Below are positions 24,937-33,661 of a stretch of DNA of 64,000 bases, piece after piece. Source of the DNA: an uncultured Bacteroides sp. (GTDB lineage: Bacteria > Bacteroidota > Bacteroidia > Bacteroidales > Bacteroidaceae); assembly GCA_900552075.1 (NCBI GenBank), contig URYL01000008.1:1-64000 (forward strand), written 5' to 3'. The first letter of the stretch is position 1; each line of letters starts with the position of its first letter. Under the pieces are notes generated by a model. The model was not told the DNA's origin. It saw only the letters and a list, made by a program, of their open reading frames with translations, and ran no database searches. Both the position numbers and the translations under genes were made by a program.

Positions 24937-25024
24937 CTCTGTTTCACACTGTGGGATACAAAAACCACAGTGTGGGATATATATTTCACAGTATGGGATA
25001 CAAATTCCAAAGTGTGAAACAGAG
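24937..25024. repeat. 21-bp degenerate tandem repeat bounded by a 14-bp inverted repeat
   Basis: CTCTGTTTCACACT at 24937-24950 is the exact inverse of 25011-25024. Between them a CACAGTGTGGGATA-like word recurs about every 21 bp, roughly three times. It is not a CRISPR: the units vary and have no spacers. Confidence 0.7.
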
Positions 25025-25033
25025 AAGATATCG

Positions 25034-25072
25034 GTAGAAAGGAAAGAATATGCCAGTAGAAAGGAAAGAATA
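25034..25072. repeat. 17-bp direct repeat, 22-bp period
   Basis: GTAGAAAGGAAAGAATA occurs at 25034-25050 and 25056-25072, separated by five bases, directly after the 21-bp repeat array. Confidence 0.75.
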
Positions 25073-25087
25073 ACTGAAGACCATAAA

Positions 25088-25126
25088 AAAAGGTCTATGG
25101 ACCTCATGACAGTCCATAGACCTTTT
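25088..25126 (-). terminator. Terminator of the M13 peptidase gene
   Basis: A 15-bp perfect stem (25088-25102 with 25112-25126), a 9-nt loop, and a run of T on the minus strand, 32 bp after the peptidase stop codon. Confidence 0.85.
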
Positions 25127-25157
25127 ATGCTGAATAGTAAACTTCAGTATTTGTGGC

Positions 25158-27197
25158 TTACCATACGTTCACACGTTTTTCCGGAGCTACGTACAACGGA
25201 TCAGACGGTGTGATGTGGAAGGCATCATACCAAGCCTGGATGTGCGGCAACGCACCGTTCACACGCCATTTGCCCAAAGAGTGAGGATCTGACTTGGTGT
25301 ACACGCGAATCTGCTCGTCGCGGATGTTGCCAGCCCACAAAGTAGCGTAGGCCAGGAAGAAACGCTGTTCTGGAGTGAAACCGTCTACCACACCCAGAGG
25401 TGCATCTTTCGTAGCATTCTGGAAGGCCAGATAAGCCACGTTCAAACCTCCGTGGTCGGCCAAGTTCTCGCCCAGCGTCAGCTCACCATTGGCATGCAAG
25501 CCCGGCAATACTTCGATATTGTTGAAGAAGTCCACCATCACCTGTGCACGTTCCTTGAAGCGGTCGGCATCACCCGGAGCCCACCAGTCGGTCAGGTTAC
25601 CGTTCTTGTCGAACTGACGGCCTTGGTCGTCGAATCCGTGAGTCATTTCATGACCGATTACCACACCGATGGCACCGTAGTTGGCAGCATCGTCTGCTTC
25701 CATGTTGAAGAACGGCGGCTGAAGAATGGCAGCCGGGAAGCAGATTTCGTTGGTGGACGGATTGTAGTATGCGTTCACTGTCTGCGGAGTCATCAACCAT
25801 TCGTCCTTGTCGACCGGCTTACCCAGACGGCTGTACATATCGTTGAAGCTCCATTCTGAAGCACGGCATACGTTGGCCCAATAAGAATCTTTCTTGATGT
25901 CCAGTTTGGAATAGTCTTTCCATTTGTCAGGATAACCTACTTTCACATGGAAAGCAGCCAGTTTTTCCTGTGCTTTCACCTTGGTACTGTCGCTCATCCA
26001 GTCCTGTGCATTGATACGTTCGCCCAAAGCAGTCTGTAAGTTCTTCACCAGCTTCACCATACGTTCCTTGGCCGCAGCCGGAAAGTATTTTTCCACGTAC
26101 ATTTCGCCTACCAGTTCACCCAGCATGCCGTTTACTGAGTTCACGGCACGTTTCCAGCGCGGCTGGTTTACCTGACGTCCGGACAATACCTTGCCGTAGA
26201 AATCAAAGCGGGCAGCCACGAAGTCATCGCTCAGGCAAGAAGCGGCTGCATCCAGCAAATTGTATTCCAAATATGACACATGTTTTGACACCGGCAGAGT
26301 GTTCATCAGACGAGCCACTTCCTGAATCGGTTCTACCTGTTCCACGTTCAGTTCGGCAGGAGCCTGAATGCCCAGTCCCTTTACATACGCATCCCAATCG
26401 ATGCCGGAGATGGTCTTCTTCAGTTCGTCGAACGACATCTTGTGGTAGTTGGCTTCCGGATCACGAAGTTCTGTAGCACTGCGTGAAGCCTTGGCAATGG
26501 CTGTTTCGATTTCCATTACATCTGCCACCTTCTGCTGAGCTTCCGCTTCTGTGAAACCTGCCAGCTGGAACAGTTTGCCGATATATACCTTATATTGTTC
26601 ACGGATGTTCTGCGTAATGCTGTCGTTGTCCAGATAATATTCCTTTTCACCCAAGTTGATACCGCCCTGTCCCATCTGGAAGATGTTCAGCGAGCTGTTC
26701 TTCGGGTCAGCATACACATAGCTGTGGAAATAAGTACCGATGCCGGCATGCGCCATCTCTGTCATCATCGGAATGATTTCACTCTTGTCTTTCAGAGCCG
26801 CAATCTTGTCCAGCATTGCTTTCACCGGTTCCGCACCCTGCTTGTTCAAGGTCACGCTATCCATGGCCATGTTGTACAAATCACCGATTTTCTGTGCGGC
26901 TGAACCTGCCGGATTGTTCTTCTGGGCAGCCAGTCCTTCAATCAGTTCACGCAACTGTTTCTGGCTGTTGTCGAACAACAGGTCGAATGTCCCATAACGG
27001 GAATATTCGGCAGTCAGCGGATGTGCTTCGTTCCAACCGCCACATGCATAACGGAAAAAGTCGGTTCCGGCAGCCACGGTCGTATCCATGTTTGCCAAAT
27101 CGATGCCAGAAGTGCTTTTGGCTTCCTTCTGTCCGGCGCAGCTGGTCATCATGGCCAATGCCAATGCAGCTACGGTTACATAATTCTTTTTGTTCAT
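25158..27197 (-). CDS. M13 family zinc metallopeptidase lipoprotein
   Basis: A 679-residue endopeptidase of the neprilysin/PepO family. The zinc site HEMTH stands in VIGHEMTHGFDDQGRQFD (about residues 508-525) and the third ligand Glu is in GENLADHGGL (about 570). Upstream lies the substrate-binding NAYYNPSTNEICFPAAILQPPFF. The N-terminus is a lipoprotein signal (MMTSCAGQ). The typical N-terminal partner domain of about 400 residues is complete, so the length is normal. It likely degrades oligopeptides in the periplasm or at the outer membrane. The gene lies 28 bp after the ABC-F gene and may be co-transcribed with it. Confidence 0.93.
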   Translation of the reverse strand: MNKKNYVTVAALALAMMTSCAGQKEAKSTSGIDLANMDTTVAAGTDFFRYACGGWNEAHPLTAEYSRYGTFDLLFDNSQKQLRELIEGLAAQKNNPAGSAAQKIGDLYNMAMDSVTLNKQGAEPVKAMLDKIAALKDKSEIIPMMTEMAHAGIGTYFHSYVYADPKNSSLNIFQMGQGGINLGEKEYYLDNDSITQNIREQYKVYIGKLFQLAGFTEAEAQQKVADVMEIETAIAKASRSATELRDPEANYHKMSFDELKKTISGIDWDAYVKGLGIQAPAELNVEQVEPIQEVARLMNTLPVSKHVSYLEYNLLDAAASCLSDDFVAARFDFYGKVLSGRQVNQPRWKRAVNSVNGMLGELVGEMYVEKYFPAAAKERMVKLVKNLQTALGERINAQDWMSDSTKVKAQEKLAAFHVKVGYPDKWKDYSKLDIKKDSYWANVCRASEWSFNDMYSRLGKPVDKDEWLMTPQTVNAYYNPSTNEICFPAAILQPPFFNMEADDAANYGAIGVVIGHEMTHGFDDQGRQFDKNGNLTDWWAPGDADRFKERAQVMVDFFNNIEVLPGLHANGELTLGENLADHGGLNVAYLAFQNATKDAPLGVVDGFTPEQRFFLAYATLWAGNIRDEQIRVYTKSDPHSLGKWRVNGALPHIQAWYDAFHITPSDPLYVAPEKRVNVW

Positions 27198-27225
27198 AAG
27201 TGTATTATTTTAATTAAGTCTCAAA

Positions 27226-29166
27226 TTATTCTTGCTTCATTTCTTCCAGTTCCGACAAGAGGGAAGTCCATTCGTCCTCCGCATCTGAAATCTGTTTCTT
27301 CAGCTGCTGATGCTGTTCATACAGTTTCATGTCGGACGCACCTTCCGGTGTGGCCATCTGCTGTTCCAGTTCCCCTACTTGGCCTTCCAGTTTTTCAATC
27401 TTCGCCTCACAGTCGGCCACCTGTTTCTCCAGCTTACGGATTTTCTTGTTCAGCTCTTTCTGGGCTTCATACGAAAGTTTGTTGTCACTGTCCACCGGCT
27501 CCTCTTTCTTTTCTGGAGCCACCTGCGGCGACTGGGACAACTGAAGTTCGTTCAGGCTCTCCATCTTCTTCTTTTGCAGGAAATCGTAAATGCCACCGAT
27601 ATGTTCTTTCACCAGACCGCCGCCAAACTCATAGACCTTGGTCACCAGTCCGTCGAGGAACTCACGGTCGTGCGATACCACGATGACGGTCCCATCGAAT
27701 TCCTTTATCGCTTCCTTCAGCACGTCTTTCGAACGCATGTCCAAGTGGTTGGTCGGCTCATCCAGAATCAGGAAGTTCACCGGCTCCAGCAGTAGCTTAA
27801 TCATGGCCAGACGGCTACGTTCTCCTCCCGACAGCACTTTCACCTTCTTTTCGGAGGCTTCTCCTCCAAACATAAAGGCACCCAGGATGTCACGTATCTT
27901 CAAACGGATATCTCCTTTCGCCACCCGGTCGATGGTGTCGAACACCGTCAGGTTCTCATCAAGCAGCTGGGCCTGGTTCTGGGCGAAATACCCAATCTGC
28001 ACGTTATGTCCGATGGTCAGTTTCCCCTCGAAAGGAATTTCATCCATGATACACTTTACTAAAGTAGACTTACCTTCACCGTTCTTTCCCACAAACGCCA
28101 CCTTTTCCCCGCGGTGAATGGTCAGGTTCACATCGTGAAACACCACGTGGTCGCCGTATGCTTTCTTCACATTCTCGCAAATCACCGGATAATTACCGGA
28201 ACGGATGGAAGGAGGGAATTTCAGGCGAAGAGTAGAATTGTCCTCTTCGTCAATTTCGATAGGCACGATTTTTTCCAGCTGCTTGATGCGGCTCTGCACC
28301 TGTACAGCCTTCGTGGCCTTGTAACGGAAACGTTCAATGAAGTCTTCCGTGTCTTTTATCTCTTTCTGCTGGTTTTCGTACGCACGCAACTGTTGTTCGC
28401 GGCGTTCCTTACGCAGCACGACAAATTCATCGTAGGGTACTTTGTAATCGTATATCCGCCCGCAGGAGATTTCAATGGTACGGTTCGTCACGTTGTTAAT
28501 GAAGGCCCGGTCATGGCTCACCAGCACTACGGCCCCTGAACTTGCTTTCAGGAAATTCTCCAGCCACTGGATACTCTCGATGTCCAGGTGGTTGGTCGGC
28601 TCGTCGAGCAAGAGCACATCCGGGCGGCGCAACAAAAGTTTCGCCAACTCAATACGCATACGCCATCCCCCACTGAACTCAGACGTCGGCCGGTCAAAAT
28701 CGCTCCGGTTGAATCCCAATCCCGTCAGCGTACGCTCAATCTCTGCATGGTAGTTGGTACCTCCCATCATCAGGAAACGTTCGTTTTCGTGGGTAAAGCG
28801 CTCTATCAGTTCGTGATAACTCTCCGAATCATAATCCGTACGGTCGGCCAGCTCCTGGTTCATCTTTTCCAGCTTCTCCTGCATCTCGAAGATATGCTCA
28901 AAAGCCATCTCGGCTTCCGCCATCACCGTACGTGTATCGCTTAAAATCATCACCTGCGGCAAATACCCGATAGTAATGCCTCGCTGCACGGCCACCACCC
29001 CTTCCGTAGGCTGCTGCAATCCCGCCAGGATTTTCAGCATGGTGGATTTTCCGGCACCGTTCTTTCCGACCAGCGCGATGCGGTCTTTCTTGTTGATGAC
29101 AAACGATACATCCTCAAACAGGGGAGTCGTTCCAAACTCCACCTTCAATCCTTCTATTGAAATCAT
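27226..29166 (-). CDS. ABC-F family ribosome-associated ATPase
   Basis: A 646-residue soluble protein with two ABC ATPase domains and no membrane segments. Domain 1 has Walker A GKNGAGKS (about 34-41), signature FSGGWRMR and LLDEPTNHLD. Domain 2 has GKNGEGKS (about 356), LSGGERSR and LILDEPTNHLD. The linker between them is Arg/Gln-rich (RKERREQQLRAYENQQKEI), as in translation factors of this family. The last 90 residues form a charged coiled coil, as in Uup/YdiF-type members. It probably acts on the ribosome. It could be housekeeping rather than a resistance protein, since it has the ordinary YdiF/Uup layout and no neighbouring resistance gene. Confidence 0.9.
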   Translation of the reverse strand: MISIEGLKVEFGTTPLFEDVSFVINKKDRIALVGKNGAGKSTMLKILAGLQQPTEGVVAVQRGITIGYLPQVMILSDTRTVMAEAEMAFEHIFEMQEKLEKMNQELADRTDYDSESYHELIERFTHENERFLMMGGTNYHAEIERTLTGLGFNRSDFDRPTSEFSGGWRMRIELAKLLLRRPDVLLLDEPTNHLDIESIQWLENFLKASSGAVVLVSHDRAFINNVTNRTIEISCGRIYDYKVPYDEFVVLRKERREQQLRAYENQQKEIKDTEDFIERFRYKATKAVQVQSRIKQLEKIVPIEIDEEDNSTLRLKFPPSIRSGNYPVICENVKKAYGDHVVFHDVNLTIHRGEKVAFVGKNGEGKSTLVKCIMDEIPFEGKLTIGHNVQIGYFAQNQAQLLDENLTVFDTIDRVAKGDIRLKIRDILGAFMFGGEASEKKVKVLSGGERSRLAMIKLLLEPVNFLILDEPTNHLDMRSKDVLKEAIKEFDGTVIVVSHDREFLDGLVTKVYEFGGGLVKEHIGGIYDFLQKKKMESLNELQLSQSPQVAPEKKEEPVDSDNKLSYEAQKELNKKIRKLEKQVADCEAKIEKLEGQVGELEQQMATPEGASDMKLYEQHQQLKKQISDAEDEWTSLLSELEEMKQE

Positions 29167-29199
29167 GCGAATCTATTCTTCTACATTACAAAGTGACGG

Positions 29200-29207
29200 C
29201 AAAGTTA
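29200..29207 (-). promoter_or_regulatory. -7 element of the ABC-F gene
   Basis: On the minus strand this reads TAACTTTG, matching TAnnTTTG, 34 bp before the ABC-F start. Confidence 0.55.
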
Positions 29208-29241
29208 CAATTTTCCGCGCACAGCAATGACAGACAAGCTG

Positions 29242-30213
29242 TTAATTTTTCAAAGCGTCGGACGTTCCTCCTACCTTACGCTGCAAATACAACTGATAGG
29301 AATTGACCACATTGTGCCATACGCTGTAGAATCCGGCAGCCACTGCCGTCACCGGAGTGAAGAAAGTATAACCCATCCAAATGGCGAATACGGTGTTTTT
29401 CTGCCCTAAAGCCTGTCCTGAACTGATGGAATCGCCATACTTACGCCCGGCTTTCTTTCCAAAATAGAACTGCAGACCACAGCACACCAGGGAAACGCCT
29501 CCCAATCCGGCCTGATACCAGAAAGACACGTCGCTGTGTACGATACTTTTTACCGTCACGCCAATGGCCAGAGTCAGGGCTACAGCCCACAAGTAGAATG
29601 ACAGCTCATGATACTGTGCGATTTTGGCATGTACCTTCGGCAGAAGTACCCGCAATAGAATGGCAGCCAGAAACGGACAAAGCAACAACGGGAAGACCTT
29701 TCCTAAAATCAGGGTGAACGAACTACCGAAATTCAGTTCCGGATGCGGATGAACCAGCGGAAGCATCAACGGTACCAGAATGGCAGTCAGGATATTAATC
29801 AGAATAGTATAAGTGGTCAGATGGGCCGCATCTCCCCCTAATTTACGGGTGACCACTGCAGCTGCCGTAGCCGTGGGACAAATCAGACAAATCATCGCTC
29901 CTTCAACTAAAATGCGGGCCGGGAAATCTGGGAATATTACCAGCAGCAAACCCAAGACCACAAAACTGATTCCCTGAATCAGCAGCAAACGCAAATGCCA
30001 GGCACACAGCTTCAAATCGTGCAGACTAATTTTACAGAACGTGAGAAACAGCATCAGGAAAATCAACACCGGCTGCACAATGTCGATGGCACGGGTCACG
30101 AACGGTTTGGTCGGGGCAAGAAAAGGAATATTGACATACACAAAATATAGGATGACCCCCATTGCCATAGCAATCGGAAGCGTCCAGTTTTTACAAAAAC
30201 GCAGAAAATTCAT
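29242..30213 (-). CDS. Bile acid:sodium symporter-like transporter
   Basis: About 323 residues from the ATG at 30213. A longer open frame to 30342 runs through the fumarase terminator and should not be used. It has nine or ten membrane segments in the order of the BASS family, with PVLIFLMLFLTFCKISLHDLK near helix 2, ICLICPTATAAAVVTRKLGG (a conserved Gly/Pro/Ala-rich helix) in the first half, and SSGQALGQKNTVFAIWMG in the second, the typical crossing region. The family imports organic anions such as bile acids or 2-keto acids with sodium. The true substrate is unknown. It is a single gene following the fumarase terminator. Confidence 0.8.
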   Translation of the reverse strand: MNFLRFCKNWTLPIAMAMGVILYFVYVNIPFLAPTKPFVTRAIDIVQPVLIFLMLFLTFCKISLHDLKLCAWHLRLLLIQGISFVVLGLLLVIFPDFPARILVEGAMICLICPTATAAAVVTRKLGGDAAHLTTYTILINILTAILVPLMLPLVHPHPELNFGSSFTLILGKVFPLLLCPFLAAILLRVLLPKVHAKIAQYHELSFYLWAVALTLAIGVTVKSIVHSDVSFWYQAGLGGVSLVCCGLQFYFGKKAGRKYGDSISSGQALGQKNTVFAIWMGYTFFTPVTAVAAGFYSVWHNVVNSYQLYLQRKVGGTSDALKN

Positions 30214-30256
30214 TTTTAATCCACTATGATGAAACAAATCAGAGAAATAGAATAAA

Positions 30257-30306
30257 AAAGGATTTGCAAATCCGGCCATCGACAGGCTACGGTTTGCAAA
30301 TCCTTT
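30257..30306 (-). terminator. Terminator of the fumarase gene
   Basis: AAAGGATTTGCAAA (30257-30270) pairs with TTTGCAAATCCTTT (30293-30306), and the minus strand ends with TTTTTTATT. It stands 50 bp after the fumarase stop codon. Confidence 0.85.
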
Positions 30307-30356
30307 GTATGGTCTTATGCTCCTCCCCAGGGGAAAGAACATATCTAGTGTCTCAA

Positions 30357-32000
30357 TTATTTACAGTTACCCGTGCAACGAGGTTTGATTTGTTTGAAGA
30401 AATCATTACCCTTGTTGTCTACCAGGATAAATGCCGGGAAGTCTTCTACCTCAATCTTCCAGATAGCTTCCATACCCAGTTCCGGATATTCCACACATTC
30501 AATGCTCTTGATATTGTTCTGAGCCAGAATAGCAGCCGGACCACCGATAGAACCCAAGTAGAAACCACCGTGTTTCTTGCAGGCATCCGTCACAGCCTGG
30601 CTACGGTTACCTTTAGCCAACATAATCATAGAACCACCATGACTCTGGAACAGGTCTACATACGGGTCCATACGTCCGGCAGTTGTCGGTCCCATAGAAC
30701 CGCAAGCCATGCCCTTCGGAGTCTTGGCCGGGCCAGCATAATAAATCGGATGATCCTTGATATACTGCGGCAGGTCTTCACCGCGATCCAGACGTTCTTT
30801 CAGTTTGGCATGAGCGATATCACGACCTACGATAATCGTACCGTTCAAAGAAAGACGGGTAGCGACCGGATACTTATCCAGTTCTGCCAGGATTTCCGGC
30901 ATCGGACGGTTCAGGTCAATCTTCACGGCATTGCCTTCACCTGCCTGACGCAATTCTTCCGGAATCAGTTCGCCCGGATTTGAATCCAGCTTTTCAATCC
31001 AGATACCATCTTTATTGATTTTGCAACGGATGTTACGGTCGGCAGAGCAAGATACGCCCAGACCAACCGGACAAGAAGCACCGTGACGCGGCAGACGGAT
31101 GATGCGCACATCGTGTGCATAATATTTACCACCGAACTGTGCACCCAAGCCAATGCGGTGAGCTTCTTCAAGCACTTGTTTTTCCAGTTCGATATCGCGG
31201 AATGCACGACCATATTCGTTACCTGTAGTAGGCAGTGTGTCATAGAAACGAGTAGAAGCCAGTTTCACAGTCAGCAGGTTCTTTTCAGCAGAAGTACCGC
31301 CAATCACGAAAGCGATGTGATAAGGAGGACAAGCAGCTGTACCCAAGGTCTTCATCTTTTCGACCAGGAACGGCACCAGCGTAGCCGGATTCAGGATAGC
31401 TTTCGTTTCCTGATACAAATAAGTCTTGTTGGCAGAACCACCACCCTTTGTAACGCAAAGGAATTCATACTCCATACCCTGAGTAGCTTCGATATCAATC
31501 TGAGCCGGCAGGTTGCAACGAGTATTCACCTCTTCGTACATGGTAAGCGGTGCATTCTGAGAATAACGCAGGTTTTCTTCTGTATAAGTTTTGTACACAC
31601 CCAGAGAAAGCGCTTCTTCGTCACAATATCCGGTCCATACCTGCTGTCCTTTTTCACCGTGGATAATCGCCGTACCGGTATCCTGGCAGAAAGGAAGTAC
31701 GCCCTTAGCTGCTACTTCTGCATTGCGCAGGAAAGTCAAGGCTACATACTTGTCGTTGTCGCTTGCTTCCGGATCAGTCAGAATCTTTGCGACCTGTTCG
31801 TTGTGAGAGCGGCGCAACATGAAAGAAACGTCGCGGAAAGCCGCATTGGCCATCGCTGTCAAACCTTCCTTTTCGATTTTCAGGATGGGTTTTCCTTCAA
31901 ACTCGCTTACAGATACATAATCTTTGGTAAGCAAATAGTATTCAGTCGTATCTTTGCCACGTTCAAACATTGGCTGATACTTGAATTCGGGTGTTGCCAT
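30357..32000 (-). CDS. fumB: Fumarate hydratase, class I (iron-sulfur)
   Basis: A 547-residue single-chain class I fumarase that interconverts fumarate and malate, the main step of succinate formation in Bacteroides. The N-terminal catalytic domain has [15 protein letters not shown] (first cluster Cys), [15 protein letters not shown] and [23 protein letters not shown]. The C-terminal domain has [19 protein letters not shown], then [25 protein letters not shown]. All expected motifs are present, and both FumA domains are fused as in E. coli FumA/B. The gene symbol is given by similarity. Oxygen-sensitive Fe-S enzymes of this kind fit an anaerobe. Confidence 0.93.
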   Translation of the reverse strand: MATPEFKYQPMFERGKDTTEYYLLTKDYVSVSEFEGKPILKIEKEGLTAMANAAFRDVSFMLRRSHNEQVAKILTDPEASDNDKYVALTFLRNAEVAAKGVLPFCQDTGTAIIHGEKGQQVWTGYCDEEALSLGVYKTYTEENLRYSQNAPLTMYEEVNTRCNLPAQIDIEATQGMEYEFLCVTKGGGSANKTYLYQETKAILNPATLVPFLVEKMKTLGTAACPPYHIAFVIGGTSAEKNLLTVKLASTRFYDTLPTTGNEYGRAFRDIELEKQVLEEAHRIGLGAQFGGKYYAHDVRIIRLPRHGASCPVGLGVSCSADRNIRCKINKDGIWIEKLDSNPGELIPEELRQAGEGNAVKIDLNRPMPEILAELDKYPVATRLSLNGTIIVGRDIAHAKLKERLDRGEDLPQYIKDHPIYYAGPAKTPKGMACGSMGPTTAGRMDPYVDLFQSHGGSMIMLAKGNRSQAVTDACKKHGGFYLGSIGGPAAILAQNNIKSIECVEYPELGMEAIWKIEVEDFPAFILVDNKGNDFFKQIKPRCTGNCK

Positions 32001-32034
32001 ATTACATTAAATTAATTGTTAGTTATTGTGGACA

Positions 32035-32042
32035 CAAAGTTA
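32035..32042 (-). promoter_or_regulatory. -7 element of the fumarase gene
   Basis: On the minus strand this reads TAACTTTG, a match to TAnnTTTG, 35 bp before the fumarase start codon. Confidence 0.6.
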
Positions 32043-32098
32043 CAAAGTATTATCGAAATTTTTCCTTAATTCATCCAAAAAGTTATCGGCAATCCGCT

Positions 32099-33643
32099 TT
32101 ACTCTTCCACCGCACGAAGCAAATCTTTCTGCAACACGTCCACTCCCGGGAAACCCACATAGCGCGCCTGCAACTTTCCATCATGGCTGATAATCAGATA
32201 GGCAGGAATGCCAGTCACCCCATACGAACTGCAAAGGTAGTTCCATTGTGCGTCCGTCAGCCGGTAATGTACCCCTGTCATCTTGGAAAGGCTGGACTTC
32301 CAGATAGTCTCCGGCGAAGAAGGGCCGGTCAAGTAAATATACACAATGTCTTTGGAAGACAAACCTCTTTTCAGAGGTACCATGGCCTGCATGCTTTTCC
32401 GACACGGACCACACCAAGTGGCCCAGAAATCCACCAGAATAGCCCGACCTTTATGGGGTGCGATAATCCGCGGAAGGATATCAGCTCCTTCCACCTGCGT
32501 AGCCAGCGAAGCAATTATGGCTTCCTTGGTGGATTCTACCCGTGCCGCATTTAGTTGCAAAGCCTGTGCAACCGCTTCCACATACGTGCGAATTTCCGGG
32601 AAGTCCACTGTCTTGAGCACCTTCCGGTCATCCGAAGTCAAGGAAGAAGCAGCAAGCAAGTGCTCACACACCGGTCTGACTTTATCATAATCAGCCTTTA
32701 GCTTCGCTGCAATTTCCGATTGCTCCATCAATCCTTTTTCCACAGCCCGATATGCCTCCAAGGCTGATTTGTTTCCACAAGACAATTCCCGGTTTATCGT
32801 TTCGGCCTCTCCGTCAAACCAAGCCTTTTCCTTTTTCTCATAATGCTTTCCCAGCAAGTGAGAGGCCGACATACTCAGACGAGGCAGGTTGACATACACA
32901 GTCAATTCTTCTCCAGGAACCAAGAAAAGAGGTAAAACGGCCCCGTTCAGCCTCAATAAAGTCAGAGTAGGCTGCAACAAATCTGTTTCCAGATGAAAGA
33001 AACCATCCTGACGGACTTTTACCGGCACATTCCATTCCTTCGGGAAAAGACCATCGTCGTACACCAACTCCGGAAACAAAGACATCTTGGCTTCATATCC
33101 CAAAAGGTATCCGTTCACCACGGCCTTGCCAGCCGACAATCCCGGTTCGGGTAATTCATTCTGGCGGGCCGGATTTTCCGACGTCAGAAAGTTCGGCACA
33201 TATACATAGGGCTCTTTCCGGCTCAACTGAATACCGAAGATGTTCCACCCCATTTCCGGTTCCACGAAATCCACCTCATGCACATCCGGCTGCAACGGTG
33301 CAAAAGAAAGGGTCACCTCCAATCTTCCGTCTTCTCCAATCACTTCCGGTTCTGTCACTCCGTCAATGGATATTTTATCCGCCTCGCGCAAACGGGCCAC
33401 TACCCCATTCGCTCCTTTCAACATGGCCTGGGAAGAGATGACGAGCGGAGTGCCGGGCTTACCATACATCACCGCATCCACCTGCGTCTGTTCATCAGTC
33501 AGAATCATCCGCTTGAACTCTATTTCCGTGGTATTCGACAAGACAAAACCTGGAAACTCCAACACTTTCTTCCGCCCTGCCTGTACCTGTAAGCTCATCA
33601 GGCATAAACAAAGTAAACATATATATCCGTATATATTCTTCAT
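32099..33643 (-). CDS. TlpA-like thioredoxin-domain protein
   Basis: A 514-residue exported protein: signal peptide (about residues 1-22, MKNIYGYICLLCLCLMSLQV), a long N-terminal beta-rich region without known motif, a helical linker, and a C-terminal TlpA/thioredoxin domain with the redox centre WATWCGPCRKS (about residues 405-415). The cis-Pro loop lies in YGVTGIPAYLIIS. It should act in the periplasm in disulfide reduction or exchange. It is the third gene after HflX and DUF4954, with 18-bp spacing, so it probably forms one operon. Long TlpA-like proteins of this layout are frequent in Bacteroidales; their clients are unknown. Confidence 0.85.
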   Translation of the reverse strand: MKNIYGYICLLCLCLMSLQVQAGRKKVLEFPGFVLSNTTEIEFKRMILTDEQTQVDAVMYGKPGTPLVISSQAMLKGANGVVARLREADKISIDGVTEPEVIGEDGRLEVTLSFAPLQPDVHEVDFVEPEMGWNIFGIQLSRKEPYVYVPNFLTSENPARQNELPEPGLSAGKAVVNGYLLGYEAKMSLFPELVYDDGLFPKEWNVPVKVRQDGFFHLETDLLQPTLTLLRLNGAVLPLFLVPGEELTVYVNLPRLSMSASHLLGKHYEKKEKAWFDGEAETINRELSCGNKSALEAYRAVEKGLMEQSEIAAKLKADYDKVRPVCEHLLAASSLTSDDRKVLKTVDFPEIRTYVEAVAQALQLNAARVESTKEAIIASLATQVEGADILPRIIAPHKGRAILVDFWATWCGPCRKSMQAMVPLKRGLSSKDIVYIYLTGPSSPETIWKSSLSKMTGVHYRLTDAQWNYLCSSYGVTGIPAYLIISHDGKLQARYVGFPGVDVLQKDLLRAVEE

Positions 33644-33661
33644 ACACAGGCCCTCCTGTAT

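Larger units (their letters stand above)
24620..25157. other. Gene-free region with repeats between efflux and peptidase genes
   Basis: This 538-bp stretch contains two convergent terminators at its ends and, between 24937 and 25072, two kinds of short tandem repeats listed separately. The rest is AT-rich with no gene-like frame. Confidence 0.6.

Noticed and set aside
24937..25072. Possible CRISPR array
   Set aside because: Units are degenerate and contiguous with no unique spacers, and no cas gene is present.
24919..25107. Short minus-strand frame with a hydrophobic start and a Cys-Ile-Pro heptad repeat
   Set aside because: Its start lies inside the M13 peptidase terminator and the repeat is just the 21-bp DNA array read in frame.
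27226..29166. ABC-F protein as an antibiotic resistance gene
   Set aside because: It has the coiled-coil tail and layout of housekeeping Uup/YdiF-type members and no resistance context.
30214..30342. N-terminal extension of the bile-acid-symporter-like gene
   Set aside because: The extra 43 residues are read out of the fumarase terminator hairpin, and the ATG at 30213 starts the first membrane helix.
31083..32015. Long plus-strand frame (310 codons) opposite fumarase
   Set aside because: It is the antisense of conserved fumarase motifs, with no independent signal.
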